Shown here one piece after another: positions 6,715 through 15,263 of a DNA stretch of 24,982 bases. This stretch comes from an uncultured Veillonella sp. GTDB lineage: Bacteria; Bacillota; Negativicutes; Veillonellales; Veillonellaceae. The notes beneath the pieces were generated by a model that was given only the letters and a program-made list of their open reading frames with translations, had not been told where the DNA came from and ran no database searches. The DNA is taken from the NCBI GenBank assembly GCA_900757715.1, contig CAAEOZ010000281.1, positions 1-24,982 on the forward strand, in the 5' to 3' direction. The position numbers and the translations under genes were made by a program. Within the stretch, counting starts at the first letter, position 1. Each line of letters begins with the position of its first letter.

Positions 6715-6746
6715 ATCTTATCATGGAAAAAACAATTTTTTAACAA
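6715..6746 (-). promoter_or_regulatory. possible proximal promoter of the two-component operon
   Basis: Minus strand TTGTTA (6741-6746), a 20-base spacer, then an extended -10 (TG-A-TAAGAT, box 6715-6720). The long spacing would make it weak or activator-dependent, which fits a response-regulator site just upstream. Confidence 0.35.
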
Positions 6747-6780
6747 CTTCTATCTATTACATGCGTGTGACTATCAATTT

Positions 6781-6809
6781 GACATTTTTACATCAATTAC
6801 AATGTTACA
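6781..6809. promoter_or_regulatory. evenly spaced TGTAA repeats, candidate response-regulator operator
   Basis: On the minus strand TGTAA occurs three times (6805-6809, 6797-6801, 6788-6792), followed by TGTC (6781-6784), at 8-9 base intervals. OmpR-type regulators bind direct repeats at near-helical spacing, and this set lies 35-60 bases upstream of the proximal promoter. Binding is inferred. Confidence 0.45.
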
Positions 6810-6862
6810 TTTTCATATCCATATATCCATTCAAACAATAACGCATTTTACCTGCTGCAATT

Positions 6863-6891
6863 ATTATAATCCCTTAAATTAATTGTAACAA
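6863..6891 (-). promoter_or_regulatory. strong sigma-A promoter upstream of the two-component operon
   Basis: Minus strand TTGTTA (6886-6891), exactly 17 bases, then a perfect TATAAT (6863-6868). It lies after the hairpin that follows orf13, so the cargo operon has its own promoter and a leader of about 165 bases before the regulator gene. Confidence 0.7.
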
Positions 6892-6903
6892 CTCCAATAA
6901 TCA

Positions 6904-6937
6904 GCTTACAAACCATACCTCGGTATGATTTGTAAGC
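6904..6937 (-). terminator. long hairpin after the last transfer gene
   Basis: GCTTACAAACCATACC and GGTATGATTTGTAAGC pair over 16 positions with one mismatch and a 2-base loop, starting 12 bases after the TcpC stop. The T-run on the minus strand is poor. It probably marks the end of the transfer operon, although termination without a U-tract is uncertain. Confidence 0.55.
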
Positions 6938-6948
6938 CTTTCTTCATG

Positions 6949-7857
6949 CTATCCCACAACCTTCCAGTTACCGCCTGTCTTTTTCAGTACCAAATCAAAC
7001 TGTGAAATTTGTGTGGCTTTTGTTCTCTGGTCGAGATACTTCACCGATACCGAAACTTTGACCTGTTCCCCATCTTTGATGAAGATAGGATTTACCAACT
7101 CTGAGAACAGATAACCACAGTTTACAGGTTCAAGCACATTGCCAGATACATAATAGGCAAGCTCCTTTTCCGTAGCGGTAGGGTACAGCTTAAAGAATGT
7201 TTCCAAGAACTCTGTCACTTCTTCCGTCGTGGCAGCATCCACCGTTCCGTCAGATTCCTTTGTCTTTGGTTCATAGCTGGATTTTGTCGGTGTGCTGCTA
7301 ATGGTCGGATTCTGTGTGATAACCATGTTTCCATTGCTATCTACATGAACCACTACCATATAAGCGGAGGTGTAACCGATTGACGTTTCACCCTCCGTTA
7401 CCGTCTGATCTACAGAGTAGACAACGGTAAAGTCGTCTGTTCCAGCCTGTTCTATATCCCAAATCTTTACATCTGTTACCGTAGAGCTTGTGGGTATATC
7501 CTGCCTTACCGTATCGACATTCAAATCCTGCAGGCTCTTAGTCAGATAATTGTTGATGGCTGCGGTTCTTTTATCAATGGATTCCTGCGTATTGCTCCAA
7601 GAATAGTAGGACTTCGCAAAGGCTTTTACAAAGTTCTCTATCCTGTTAGTGTCAACAATTCTTTGTTCAATGACTTCCTTTTCATGTACCGTGTGCATAT
7701 CAATGGCGGTGAAATTCTTATACACCCCAAAGCTGACGCTTGTAATCAGCACCAGCCATAAGGCAATCACAGTTTTCTTGTGTGTGCCGACTTTCATCAC
7801 AGGCACTTTTTTCTCTTTTTTCGGTTTTGATTCCTTGTCCTTTTTCTTAAATATCAT
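6949..7857 (-). CDS. orf13: TcpC-like conjugation protein (Tn916 orf13)
   Basis: A 302-residue bitopic membrane protein of the TcpC/VirB8-like family. A basic cytoplasmic N-terminus (about 1-28) is followed by one transmembrane helix (29-46) and two NTF2-like extracytoplasmic domains (about 60-190 and 205-300), joined by a polar linker. In the pCW3/Tn916 system TcpC is an essential scaffold of the transfer channel. It is the last gene of the transfer run, 15 bases after orf14. Confidence 0.92.
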   Translation of the reverse strand: MIFKKKDKESKPKKEKKVPVMKVGTHKKTVIALWLVLITSVSFGVYKNFTAIDMHTVHEKEVIEQRIVDTNRIENFVKAFAKSYYSWSNTQESIDKRTAAINNYLTKSLQDLNVDTVRQDIPTSSTVTDVKIWDIEQAGTDDFTVVYSVDQTVTEGETSIGYTSAYMVVVHVDSNGNMVITQNPTISSTPTKSSYEPKTKESDGTVDAATTEEVTEFLETFFKLYPTATEKELAYYVSGNVLEPVNCGYLFSELVNPIFIKDGEQVKVSVSVKYLDQRTKATQISQFDLVLKKTGGNWKVVG

Positions 7858-7872
7858 AGTACCATTTCCTTT

Positions 7873-8874
7873 CTATTTTGATTTTACCCGACCAGCACCA
7901 ATCAAGTGTTTCTGCCAGTACGGGCTTGTTAAATCTGCATATCCAATAGGGTCGCCAGCGTGATACACTCTGTTGTTTCCTGCATAGATTCCCACATGGG
8001 TGACATACGTTCCAGAATTATAAGTGGAGTGAAAGAATACTAAGTCACCAGCTTTCGCCTGTGACAGCGGTATGTGCTGCGTAGCGTCATACTGTGCCTG
8101 TGCGGTACGAGGTAGACTGATACCAGCTTTCCCATAGCACCAAGACGTAAGACCAGAACAGTCAAAGCTGGTGTTTGGATTGCTGCCGCCAAAGACATAC
8201 TTCCAGCCTTGATACTTCAATGCTTCTTTGAAGATTGCCTGTGCGGTAGCGTCACTGAAACTGGGAACAGCTAAATACTGGTTCACCAGACGGACATAGA
8301 ACATATTTCCGTACTTATAACGCCAGCCGCCATTTTCCTTAATGGAAATCTCATTCTTATAGGTGACTTTGACACCGCCCGATTTGTCTTTAGCGAAACT
8401 GACAGCCAGTTCAAAAATGTACTTTTTTCCATGCTTCGCCACATAGTCAATGAAGCCACCGCCATAGTTATAGGCTTGTACCACTGTGTCAATGTCACAG
8501 CCTTTTGCTTCTGCGGATTTTAAAAGCTCCGAGAAGTATTTACACCCTTGTTTGATGGATTCCTCCGTCGAGAGGGAATTAGGTGGCAACCCCATTGATT
8601 CTGACGACTGCATGACGTCCGTAGCTGTACCGCCAGATTCCACCTGCATGATGGCAAGCAGATAGTTCACATAGTCCGAGATTCCGTATTCTTTCGCATA
8701 TTTTTCTACCGTCGGTTGATGTTTCAGCACTTCCTCTGACAGATTCAGTCCAGAAAAATCAAAGTAGGAAGTGCTGTTTTCTTCATCATCTGCGGTCACG
8801 ATAAACAGGAACAAAAGCAGACAGATAATCACCGTAAAAATCCCACCGAACACAGCGAAGTGTCTTAGCTTCAT
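7873..8874 (-). CDS. orf14: bifunctional lysozyme-like/NlpC-P60 wall hydrolase (Tn916 orf14)
   Basis: A 333-residue enzyme that opens peptidoglycan for the conjugation channel. One N-terminal membrane anchor (7-27) is followed by a lysozyme-like transglycosylase domain (about 50-200; LLAIMQVESGG with catalytic Glu79, then AYNYGGGFIDYV). The NlpC/P60 endopeptidase domain spans about 208-330, with Cys239 in SFDCSGLTSWCYG, His293 in THVGIYAGN and His305 in VYHAGDP. Both active sites look intact. The start codon overlaps the orf15 stop by four bases (ATGA). Confidence 0.94.
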   Translation of the reverse strand: MKLRHFAVFGGIFTVIICLLLFLFIVTADDEENSTSYFDFSGLNLSEEVLKHQPTVEKYAKEYGISDYVNYLLAIMQVESGGTATDVMQSSESMGLPPNSLSTEESIKQGCKYFSELLKSAEAKGCDIDTVVQAYNYGGGFIDYVAKHGKKYIFELAVSFAKDKSGGVKVTYKNEISIKENGGWRYKYGNMFYVRLVNQYLAVPSFSDATAQAIFKEALKYQGWKYVFGGSNPNTSFDCSGLTSWCYGKAGISLPRTAQAQYDATQHIPLSQAKAGDLVFFHSTYNSGTYVTHVGIYAGNNRVYHAGDPIGYADLTSPYWQKHLIGAGRVKSK

Positions 8875-11021
8875 TTCTTACCGCCTTTCCTGCTGGTCGT
8901 TTTCTTCATGGTTGACGGGTTTGTGGTCTTTTTCTGTACGGTCTTTGTCTGCTTTTGATGTTTGACTGTCTGACGGGGCATATCTGTCACAGTTCCCGAA
9001 TGTTTTGGTGTAGCTGCTGGAGAAGAAGATTCTCTGGCAACCTGCGTCCTTACTTCCTGTTGCTTTGTGACAGGCTCTTTTGCTCTGGCAGATTGTGATT
9101 GCTCCCTCTTAACAGTAGTAGGGCGTTCTTTGATATTCTGTTCTTCTTTAGAACCTGCAGACTGTGGAGCTGCTTTCGCAGATACAGGCGTTGTCACTGG
9201 TCGCTCATGCAATGGGGCAATTCCTTTCGCTGTACCAGCTTTTGTCGCTGATCCATTGTCCTGTCGCTCCTTATCCTGTGTTTCCTGTTTCTTCTGTGTC
9301 TTATCCACTATCGGACGCTGCGGATTCTGTTTTTCTGATTGCGGTTGTTTCGATACCGCTTTTTTATCCACGATACCACGCTTAGAAGCGGACTTCGTTT
9401 CCTGCGTCTGGCTTGCAGAGCTACTATGTACTGTCGATTGCGAAGAATCGTTGTTCTGCTTATCGGGTAATGCAAGCGGTTTCTGATTCATTGGCAGAGC
9501 TGGCGGCTTTCCGTTACCTCCACTATGGGAAGATGGCGTATTGTTTGGTCTGGTATGACCGCTGCCTGCTGATTTTGTATTATCTGCTTTTTTCGTAGAA
9601 GCAGAAGCAGCAGCCGCACCAGCGACACCGCCAGCAGCACCAGCCGCAACCGTCCTTCCGATTTTACGCTCCAAGCGTCTTGCCCTACGGTTAAGGAACA
9701 TATAAGGTCGTCGCATGATTCGTCTGCTGACCTGCTGTGTGTCGGAAGATTGCAGACTGAACATTGTCATCAAATCACCCAGTTTAAAGTAGATTCCTGC
9801 AAAGGTGACTATCTGTAAAAAAGCAATCATAAAGAACGGATAGCCAGAAGAAATGGAATAAAACATAGTGGATATGCTGAAAGCTGTCGTAATAATCAGC
9901 GTGATTCCTGCCCTCATCATAATGGTATTGAACAGCTTCGTAAGAGCCTTTTTTGCCATGCCCTCATATGTCGGAATCATAGACAGGATAAAACTGATTG
10001 GCAGGAACATAGCGTAAATGATAAATAGCACCTGCGAAAAAATCATCATGCCCGTAAGCAGGAATACAAAAACCGAGATACCGATATTGAAGATGAACAG
10101 GAACACCACCATACCTAAACGTGTCATGGTCTTTGTGACACTTAGATTGTCATTGTCCTTATTTTCGATTTCCTCAATCACTATATCTTCTCTATCGTCC
10201 GTATCTGTACTTGCCGATAACAGGCTTTCCACACGGTCAGAGCCGAGTGTTTCTATATCCGATTCCCCATACTGTAAGAGCAGCCACGGTTGTTTCACCT
10301 GTATGGAAAACAGACTGTCCCTTATCAAATCCACACTGTCTTTTCCTTTACTGTTGGAATCGGGCAGCACAATCTTTGTGCCAAGCGATAACGCCGAGCT
10401 ACTTATATCAGCGGAAAAGTCATTGATTTTACTGATATAATTTGGGGCATAGGCAATAAAAGAAGCGGATAACAGGAATACCACAAGAAAGTTAATCACC
10501 GCATAAACTGCTTTTGTGGTTTCCCTCTTGATAAGTCCTGTGTATGCCACATAGATACCCATTACCAGAATAAGGATAAGCAGGAATCCCACATAGAACC
10601 CCTCACTGGAAAAACCGCTGGAAGTGACACCAGCCAACGTCTGAATGTTCTTTCCGATAGAGCTTGCGGTATCAGAGATAAAGTCCAGCTTGTAGGCTTC
10701 CTGTACCACATATCCCGTCGCATTGGAAATGTATAAGCTCACCGTCCAGACAAAGTTTGTGATGGCATATAGTCCGTACTGAATACTTTTGCCGATACCG
10801 TCAAGCCAGTTCCACGGTAACCAATCCCAACTTGAATCCACATAGAAATCAAGCTGGTAGTTTTCCAGCGGATATTTAGAATAGGTGTTAGCGTCACTCA
10901 CCGTATTGTCTACCAGACCAGCCGCATGAGCTACCGTACCCGTGATAGATAAAAATACCAGCACACCGAGAATCACCGAAAGCGTGATAAGCAGATAACG
11001 GACTATTTTTCTCTTGTCCAT
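8871..11021 (-). CDS. orf15: VirB6/TcpH-like polytopic channel protein (Tn916 orf15)
   Basis: About 716 residues. An N-terminal signal-like helix ends in AHAAGLVDN. A membrane part with several hydrophobic segments lies at about 85-110, 140-165, 175-195, 300-330 and 335-400. It is followed by a long, low-complexity cytoplasmic tail (about 450-716) rich in K, Q, S, T and P. This is the inner-membrane channel subunit of Tn916-type transfer systems. I prefer ATG 11021 because GAGGTG lies six bases upstream; a GTG at 11030 overlapping the orf16 stop is possible. The tail is of a type likely to vary in length. Confidence 0.9.
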   Translation of the reverse strand: MDKRKIVRYLLITLSVILGVLVFLSITGTVAHAAGLVDNTVSDANTYSKYPLENYQLDFYVDSSWDWLPWNWLDGIGKSIQYGLYAITNFVWTVSLYISNATGYVVQEAYKLDFISDTASSIGKNIQTLAGVTSSGFSSEGFYVGFLLILILVMGIYVAYTGLIKRETTKAVYAVINFLVVFLLSASFIAYAPNYISKINDFSADISSSALSLGTKIVLPDSNSKGKDSVDLIRDSLFSIQVKQPWLLLQYGESDIETLGSDRVESLLSASTDTDDREDIVIEEIENKDNDNLSVTKTMTRLGMVVFLFIFNIGISVFVFLLTGMMIFSQVLFIIYAMFLPISFILSMIPTYEGMAKKALTKLFNTIMMRAGITLIITTAFSISTMFYSISSGYPFFMIAFLQIVTFAGIYFKLGDLMTMFSLQSSDTQQVSRRIMRRPYMFLNRRARRLERKIGRTVAAGAAGGVAGAAAASASTKKADNTKSAGSGHTRPNNTPSSHSGGNGKPPALPMNQKPLALPDKQNNDSSQSTVHSSSASQTQETKSASKRGIVDKKAVSKQPQSEKQNPQRPIVDKTQKKQETQDKERQDNGSATKAGTAKGIAPLHERPVTTPVSAKAAPQSAGSKEEQNIKERPTTVKREQSQSARAKEPVTKQQEVRTQVARESSSPAATPKHSGTVTDMPRQTVKHQKQTKTVQKKTTNPSTMKKTTSRKGGKK

Positions 11022-11026
11022 AGGCT

Positions 11027-13477
11027 TCACCTCATTTCTTCCGTCTGCACTGGCGGTCTGGTATCAAAGGCATGGAACAGGTCAGCGAATACAGGGTGAA
11101 TCTGGATAACGCCCACACGCCCGTATAAATCTTGAAACAGGCATTGCCCGTTTTCCAAATCCCTTAATCGCTTCTGGTTGCCCTCGTCCTCCTTATCCAC
11201 ACCAAAAAATTCAAGGGTATTTTTGATTTCTTTTATATCTGTGCTACGAAAGGCAAACTTCAAGCCGATATTGTTCTTCATCTTTTCGTCGTCCACATCA
11301 CCAGAGTTTTGTGTCACAAAGTACACAGCGGCATTCATGGAACGACCAGCACGAATCAGCTTGTTAGAGAGTGCTTTTCCCTGTGCTACCTGCAAGAACG
11401 TCCACGCTTCGTCCAAATCCACCATCTTGAAAATGCTCCTGTCCGAATGGATAAAATCTAAGGCAAAGGTACTGATAACGATAAGCATTGCCACGGAAAG
11501 CAGCTCCATTGTGGTATATTCTTCAAATTTTGTGTCCTTGTCTGGCAATACAAGGTCAGCCACCTGTATGATGTTAAGCTGTCGGTCTAAACTGATGGAT
11601 TGTTCCACATCACCGTCCGAGAATAACAGGTGTGCAAAATCATAGTCCGTCATGCTCTCAATATGTTCTGCGATATTCTCTGCCACGAGTGAACCATCTT
11701 TGCGGAGTTCATCAATGACACGGAGCAGTCCTCTTTTTTTGCTCTGGGTAACAGAACGGATTGCACGCCTTAATACAGGGAACTTCTCACCGTCACGGGA
11801 AGAAATACCTGTAAGGAATGTTAAAATATCAATCGCAAGGCTTTCAGCGTCTTTTGTACGCTTCATAATCACATAAGGGTCAAGAAGTCCTTTGTTCTTA
11901 TTCTCGCTGGTAAGGTTGACGATTTTGATTTCATGTGCAATATCGGGTAGTGTTTCCTGCCAGTTGCCACGCTCTGATTTAGGGTCTACAATGACCGCTT
12001 TTCCTCCAAACAGCACCGCATAATAGATGATAAGGTTGTTACAAAATGACTTGCCACCGCCAAGAGAACCAAGAAAAGCGGCAGCTAACGCATTGGTGAC
12101 GGAACCCTTAACGCCCTGTGCCGCAAGGCTGGGTTTCAGATATACATTTTTTCCTGTATCAAGGTTATAGCCGATATAGATACCGTCCGTTTCCCCAAGC
12201 TGCTGTGTCGCACCGAATCCAAGTCCAGCCAGAAAGTCAGAAGTGACATACTGGATATAATCGTTGATATATCTTTTACTTGCTGGGATAAACTCACCAT
12301 GCAATCCCAACATATCCCCGAATGGGCGTACCAGCTTCACATTCAAATCGTCGTAGAAGTCCTTGACTTCATCACAGCGGCGTTTCAGTTCTTCCAGAGT
12401 ATTAGCCGCCACACGGATAACGTAGGACAGCTTATACATGGATTCTTTGGACTGGTCTAAGTTCGTTTCCAGCTCATTGACTGAATCCAGAGCTTCAATG
12501 ACGTTATTTCCTGTTTCGTTGCCTGCTTCCCAAGCGTGGTTATCCAAGTCTTTCAATTCTTTCTTTTTATTTCTAACCGTTGTCAGAGCCTTTTTATTAG
12601 TGACGATTTCCACATTCATAGAAGTGGAAACAGGGAACGTGAATTGCTGCTGTTGATAGTAGAAGATTTCACTGGACGGAAAATTAAGCTCACCCACGAT
12701 ATTGTTAATCGTGAAGTAGGCAACATACGTTGTCTGATCTTCACGCTCAATCTTTAGGTATCGCTGGTTTTCCTCTATCATGCAGCGTGTAGGTCGGATA
12801 AGGTCATATCGCTTCACCAGCATTTCACGCTTTAACTTCTTTACTGGCAAATCATAACTGTAATCACTGTAAGCAACTCCCGTATTCCCGTAGATATGCT
12901 CCAAGAGATAACCGAAATCATTCTTATCCAGCCTGCGGAACTGAAAGCGGCGTGAGATTTTACTTTCCAGTAATTTCTCCATCTTCATAAAACGCCCCAC
13001 TTCATCATTGCTCATGGAAACAAAGTCACCCATGAGCTTGTGATTGACTTCATAGATAAAATCCGTAAAGGTCATGGCTGCCGACTTTTTCATACTTTTT
13101 AGGTTGATTTCTTCCTCATTCACTAGCAGCTTGAAGCCAAGAAAAAAACGGTAGTCAATCTGATTTTCCCCAATCATCTCAACCAACGCTTCTGTCTGTT
13201 CGTCTACCTTTTTACAGGCTATTTCTTTCAATCTGCCTGTGATTCCTTTTTTAGAACGCTCCTGTACTGCACGTAAACTGTCCTCTGTGGCAATCTGTAA
13301 GGCATGGATTTTCCCGTCACGGTTCTGGACGATAAGCTGGCGGAAGTTGTCATGCACCATGTACTTTTCATCTGGTGACAGGAACGAATAATTGTAAGGT
13401 GTCAGCTCATAGTAAGCGAAACACTCACCGTCATGGTTGAACACCAGATTGTTTTCAATATATTTAATCGGGAACAT
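11027..13477 (-). CDS. orf16: VirB4/TcpF-like conjugation ATPase (Tn916 orf16)
   Basis: An 816-residue cytoplasmic or membrane-associated ATPase that powers the mating channel. Walker A is GSLGGGKS at 470-477, followed by DPKSERGNW. Walker B is FKMVDLDEAW near 683-692, followed by the VirB4-typical VTQNSGDVDDE motif. The N-terminal 400 residues are the family's channel-docking region. The gene starts inside the end of the TcpE gene (14-base overlap), with GGAGTG upstream of the ATG, and overlaps orf15 at its 3' end. It looks full length and intact. Confidence 0.96.
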   Translation of the reverse strand: MFPIKYIENNLVFNHDGECFAYYELTPYNYSFLSPDEKYMVHDNFRQLIVQNRDGKIHALQIATEDSLRAVQERSKKGITGRLKEIACKKVDEQTEALVEMIGENQIDYRFFLGFKLLVNEEEINLKSMKKSAAMTFTDFIYEVNHKLMGDFVSMSNDEVGRFMKMEKLLESKISRRFQFRRLDKNDFGYLLEHIYGNTGVAYSDYSYDLPVKKLKREMLVKRYDLIRPTRCMIEENQRYLKIEREDQTTYVAYFTINNIVGELNFPSSEIFYYQQQQFTFPVSTSMNVEIVTNKKALTTVRNKKKELKDLDNHAWEAGNETGNNVIEALDSVNELETNLDQSKESMYKLSYVIRVAANTLEELKRRCDEVKDFYDDLNVKLVRPFGDMLGLHGEFIPASKRYINDYIQYVTSDFLAGLGFGATQQLGETDGIYIGYNLDTGKNVYLKPSLAAQGVKGSVTNALAAAFLGSLGGGKSFCNNLIIYYAVLFGGKAVIVDPKSERGNWQETLPDIAHEIKIVNLTSENKNKGLLDPYVIMKRTKDAESLAIDILTFLTGISSRDGEKFPVLRRAIRSVTQSKKRGLLRVIDELRKDGSLVAENIAEHIESMTDYDFAHLLFSDGDVEQSISLDRQLNIIQVADLVLPDKDTKFEEYTTMELLSVAMLIVISTFALDFIHSDRSIFKMVDLDEAWTFLQVAQGKALSNKLIRAGRSMNAAVYFVTQNSGDVDDEKMKNNIGLKFAFRSTDIKEIKNTLEFFGVDKEDEGNQKRLRDLENGQCLFQDLYGRVGVIQIHPVFADLFHAFDTRPPVQTEEMR

Positions 13478-13853
13478 ACATCACACTCCTAACTGCTGTA
13501 ATAACGGGATTGAATTTTTCATGTTTCAGCTTAATGGCTTTTCCTGCATAGGTCACTTTTGGTCGGAGTAAAAAACTCACACAGGATTTTAAAAATCCAA
13601 ATGGCTTTTTCCCGTCAAAGGTCTTTTGCGATACGAACCAAGTAAAAGCGACGGGAATTCCAAAGTATTTGAGGAATGCCCCGTCAATCATGTTAAAGGG
13701 CGGCAGCTCCCCAAAGAGAATCACCACGAACAGCGATACCACAAACCAAGCCATCTGACTGAACGTGACAGGGAACGGGAGCTGAAAGTCGTTGATTGCA
13801 TAAATGACTTTTTCCACGCTCCATATGCTTGTATAGCTTTTGATTTTCTTCAA
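13464..13853 (-). CDS. orf17: TcpE-like conjugation membrane protein (Tn916 orf17)
   Basis: A 129-residue TcpE family protein with a short N-terminal region (YTSIWSVEKVIYAINDFQLP), two close transmembrane helices (about 32-49 and 56-75), and a basic C-terminus (KPFGFLKSCVSFLLRPKVTY). TcpE is a membrane partner in the Tn916/pCW3 transfer apparatus. The start codon is TTG, supported by AAGGAGC eight bases upstream. It begins 34 bases after a GC-rich hairpin (13887-13913) and overlaps the VirB4 gene. Confidence 0.92.
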   Translation of the reverse strand: MKKIKSYTSIWSVEKVIYAINDFQLPFPVTFSQMAWFVVSLFVVILFGELPPFNMIDGAFLKYFGIPVAFTWFVSQKTFDGKKPFGFLKSCVSFLLRPKVTYAGKAIKLKHEKFNPVITAVRSVMYVPD

Positions 13854-13886
13854 TTTTCACAGCTCCTTTCTTTTCTAAAATGGAAA

Positions 13887-13913
13887 CAGCAGCCTGTATT
13901 TCACAAGCTGCTG
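13887..13913 (-). terminator. GC-rich hairpin between ardA and tcpE
   Basis: CAGCAGC/GCTGCTG, a perfect 7-bp stem with a 13-base loop. On the minus strand it is followed by TTTCCATTTT, a weak U-tract. Located just upstream of the tcpE ribosome site, it may be a partial terminator or attenuator. It resembles, loosely, the two other GCAGC-type hairpins at 15221-15257 and 19865-19901. Confidence 0.45.
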
Positions 13914-13964
13914 CATAAAAAATACCAGTGTCATTTCACTGGCTGATGATAAAATATTCAGTTG

Positions 13965-14450
13965 TTATGGACATTCAAACACCCCATGATTGGTGACGAT
14001 AAAACGCCCCTCCAAGTCAAGGTCACGCCCGTAGGCTTCATAGTCTATGTAGCTTCTTATCCTGTCTGGTATCTCACCCAGACTTTGACATTCATCTATG
14101 AAGTAATAGGCAACGTCTGTCATATCACTACAATCGGGATAATGGATAATATCGTCTGCGTGTTCGCACAAATCTTCCAAGCTGCTGTAATAGCCTAGCA
14201 GCTCCGATAATTCGTCCTGTATGTCCTCTGGTAAGTCCTCCACCATTTCACACAGGCGGTTGACTTCCTCAATGGGCGTGTATTCGTCAATCTCAAAGGG
14301 CAGCTCATAATCATGGATAGCGTATTCTTCGTATTGCTCATTCAAGCCGATACGCTCTGCCATCTCATCATAATCAACGGGCGGCGTAAACCACGCACCC
14401 ACAAGCTCACCCTCGTTGTATTTCCCAAGATTGGCGATATAGATTCGCAT
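13965..14450 (-). CDS. ardA: ArdA antirestriction protein, second copy
   Basis: A 161-residue, very acidic DNA mimic of the ArdA family, which binds type I restriction enzymes and protects incoming DNA. Family landmarks are MRIYIANLGKYNEGELVGAW at the start, DYELPFEIDEYTPIEEVNRL in the middle, and the C-terminal IDYEAYGRDLDLEGRFIVTN. It is 23 bases downstream of another ardA. The two are clearly paralogous but well diverged, so the duplication is not recent. Confidence 0.92.
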   Translation of the reverse strand: MRIYIANLGKYNEGELVGAWFTPPVDYDEMAERIGLNEQYEEYAIHDYELPFEIDEYTPIEEVNRLCEMVEDLPEDIQDELSELLGYYSSLEDLCEHADDIIHYPDCSDMTDVAYYFIDECQSLGEIPDRIRSYIDYEAYGRDLDLEGRFIVTNHGVFECP

Positions 14451-14473
14451 TTCTTCGATACCACATCACCCCT

Positions 14474-14977
14474 TTACTGGTAACGGAATACGCCGCTTGT
14501 GGTAAATAAGTATCTGTCGTCCATTTCCAGCTCACTACCATAGGAGTGATAGTCGATATGTTTCAACAGTTCGTGGGGAATCTCACCGAACACATTTTCC
14601 TCACGGATAAGGTATTCTGCCAGTGCCGCACCGTCACCCACATCATAGTAGCGTATCTCGTCCTTATGGTCGATAAATTCATCAAAGCTGGAAAACCATT
14701 TCTGCTGAATGGCTTTCATTTCATTGCCGATAGGTGTACCCTCCAATTCAAGCACCATGCGGCAGTTGGCATTGATTTCCCAAAGCGGCATATCGCTGTG
14801 TAAGTCAAAGGGCAGCTCATAGTCTGCAATCTCAATCTGTTCTTCGTTTTCCACACCGAGCTTTTCTCTGACTTCCTCAAAGTCCACAGGGCAGTGAAAC
14901 CAGTCACCAGAGTAACCGTCGTCCTCGTCATGGTAGGGTTTCGTATTATTTAAAAGGTAGATTCGCATTTCCTGCAA
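14474..14977 (-). CDS. ardA: ArdA antirestriction protein, first copy
   Basis: A 167-residue ArdA with the same motif order: MRIYLLNNTK, GDWFHCPVDFEEV, DYELPFDLHSDMPLWEINAN, and the C-terminal IDYHSYGSELEMDDRYLFTT. It is strongly acidic, as expected for a DNA mimic. The frame can begin at TTG 14977 (AAAGGAAG upstream) or at ATG 14968. It overlaps the end of the upstream small gene by 28 bases. Having two divergent ArdAs may widen the range of restriction systems countered; that is inferred. Confidence 0.92.
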   Translation of the reverse strand: MQEMRIYLLNNTKPYHDEDDGYSGDWFHCPVDFEEVREKLGVENEEQIEIADYELPFDLHSDMPLWEINANCRMVLELEGTPIGNEMKAIQQKWFSSFDEFIDHKDEIRYYDVGDGAALAEYLIREENVFGEIPHELLKHIDYHSYGSELEMDDRYLFTTSGVFRYQ

Positions 14978-15195
14978 GGTATGTCACTTCCTTTCTTCAT
15001 TTCCAGTATTCCCATTATAACAGCATAATCTACACCGAACACATAATGAGAAAATTTTTCTAACTGTTCTTTGGGATAATCAAGCGGTAACTGTCGTTTG
15101 ATTTCTTCCCACACCTCACGTTTGTGGTAGGGCAGGTCAGAAACATCATTACAGCCGATACAGTCTTTCATATCCTCAAATATATCTATTTTCAT
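14950..15195 (-). CDS. small conserved ICE protein, unknown function
   Basis: An 81-residue acidic protein beginning MKIDIFEDMKDCIGCNDVSD and containing LPYHKREVWEEIKRQ and FSHYVFGVDYAVIMG. It resembles small hypothetical proteins I associate with ArdA in Tn916-like elements, but I know no function. The start at ATG 15195 has GGAGG five bases upstream; a longer frame to 15237 would run into a terminator. It has cysteines (CIGC and CRKC) that might bind metal. Encoded directly before and overlapping ardA. Confidence 0.75.
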   Translation of the reverse strand: MKIDIFEDMKDCIGCNDVSDLPYHKREVWEEIKRQLPLDYPKEQLEKFSHYVFGVDYAVIMGILEMKKGSDIPCRKCESTF

Positions 15196-15220
15196 GTTGT
15201 CCTCCAATCTTAAAAATTTG

Positions 15221-15257
15221 CATGAAAAAAGCAGCAAACTGTTAAGATTTACTGCTT
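15221..15257 (-). terminator. intrinsic terminator of the Abi_C cassette (copy A of a shared sequence)
   Basis: On the minus strand AAGCAGTAAA pairs with TTTGCTGCTT (one T-G pair), then six Ts. It lies 7 bases after the Abi_C stop and 26 bases before the next gene's ATG. The 37-nt sequence is about 33/37 identical to the terminator after the TIR gene at 19865-19901. Confidence 0.75.
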
Positions 15258-15263
15258 ATTACT

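Noticed and set aside
3865..6948. tet(M) or another resistance gene, expected here in Tn916
   Set aside because: All frames in this slot are accounted for by regulator, kinase, lipoprotein and KTR genes; no resistance gene is present.
9067..10440. Several long plus-strand frames opposite the VirB6-like gene
   Set aside because: They are antisense shadows of a low-complexity coding region, show no family features and lack ribosome sites.
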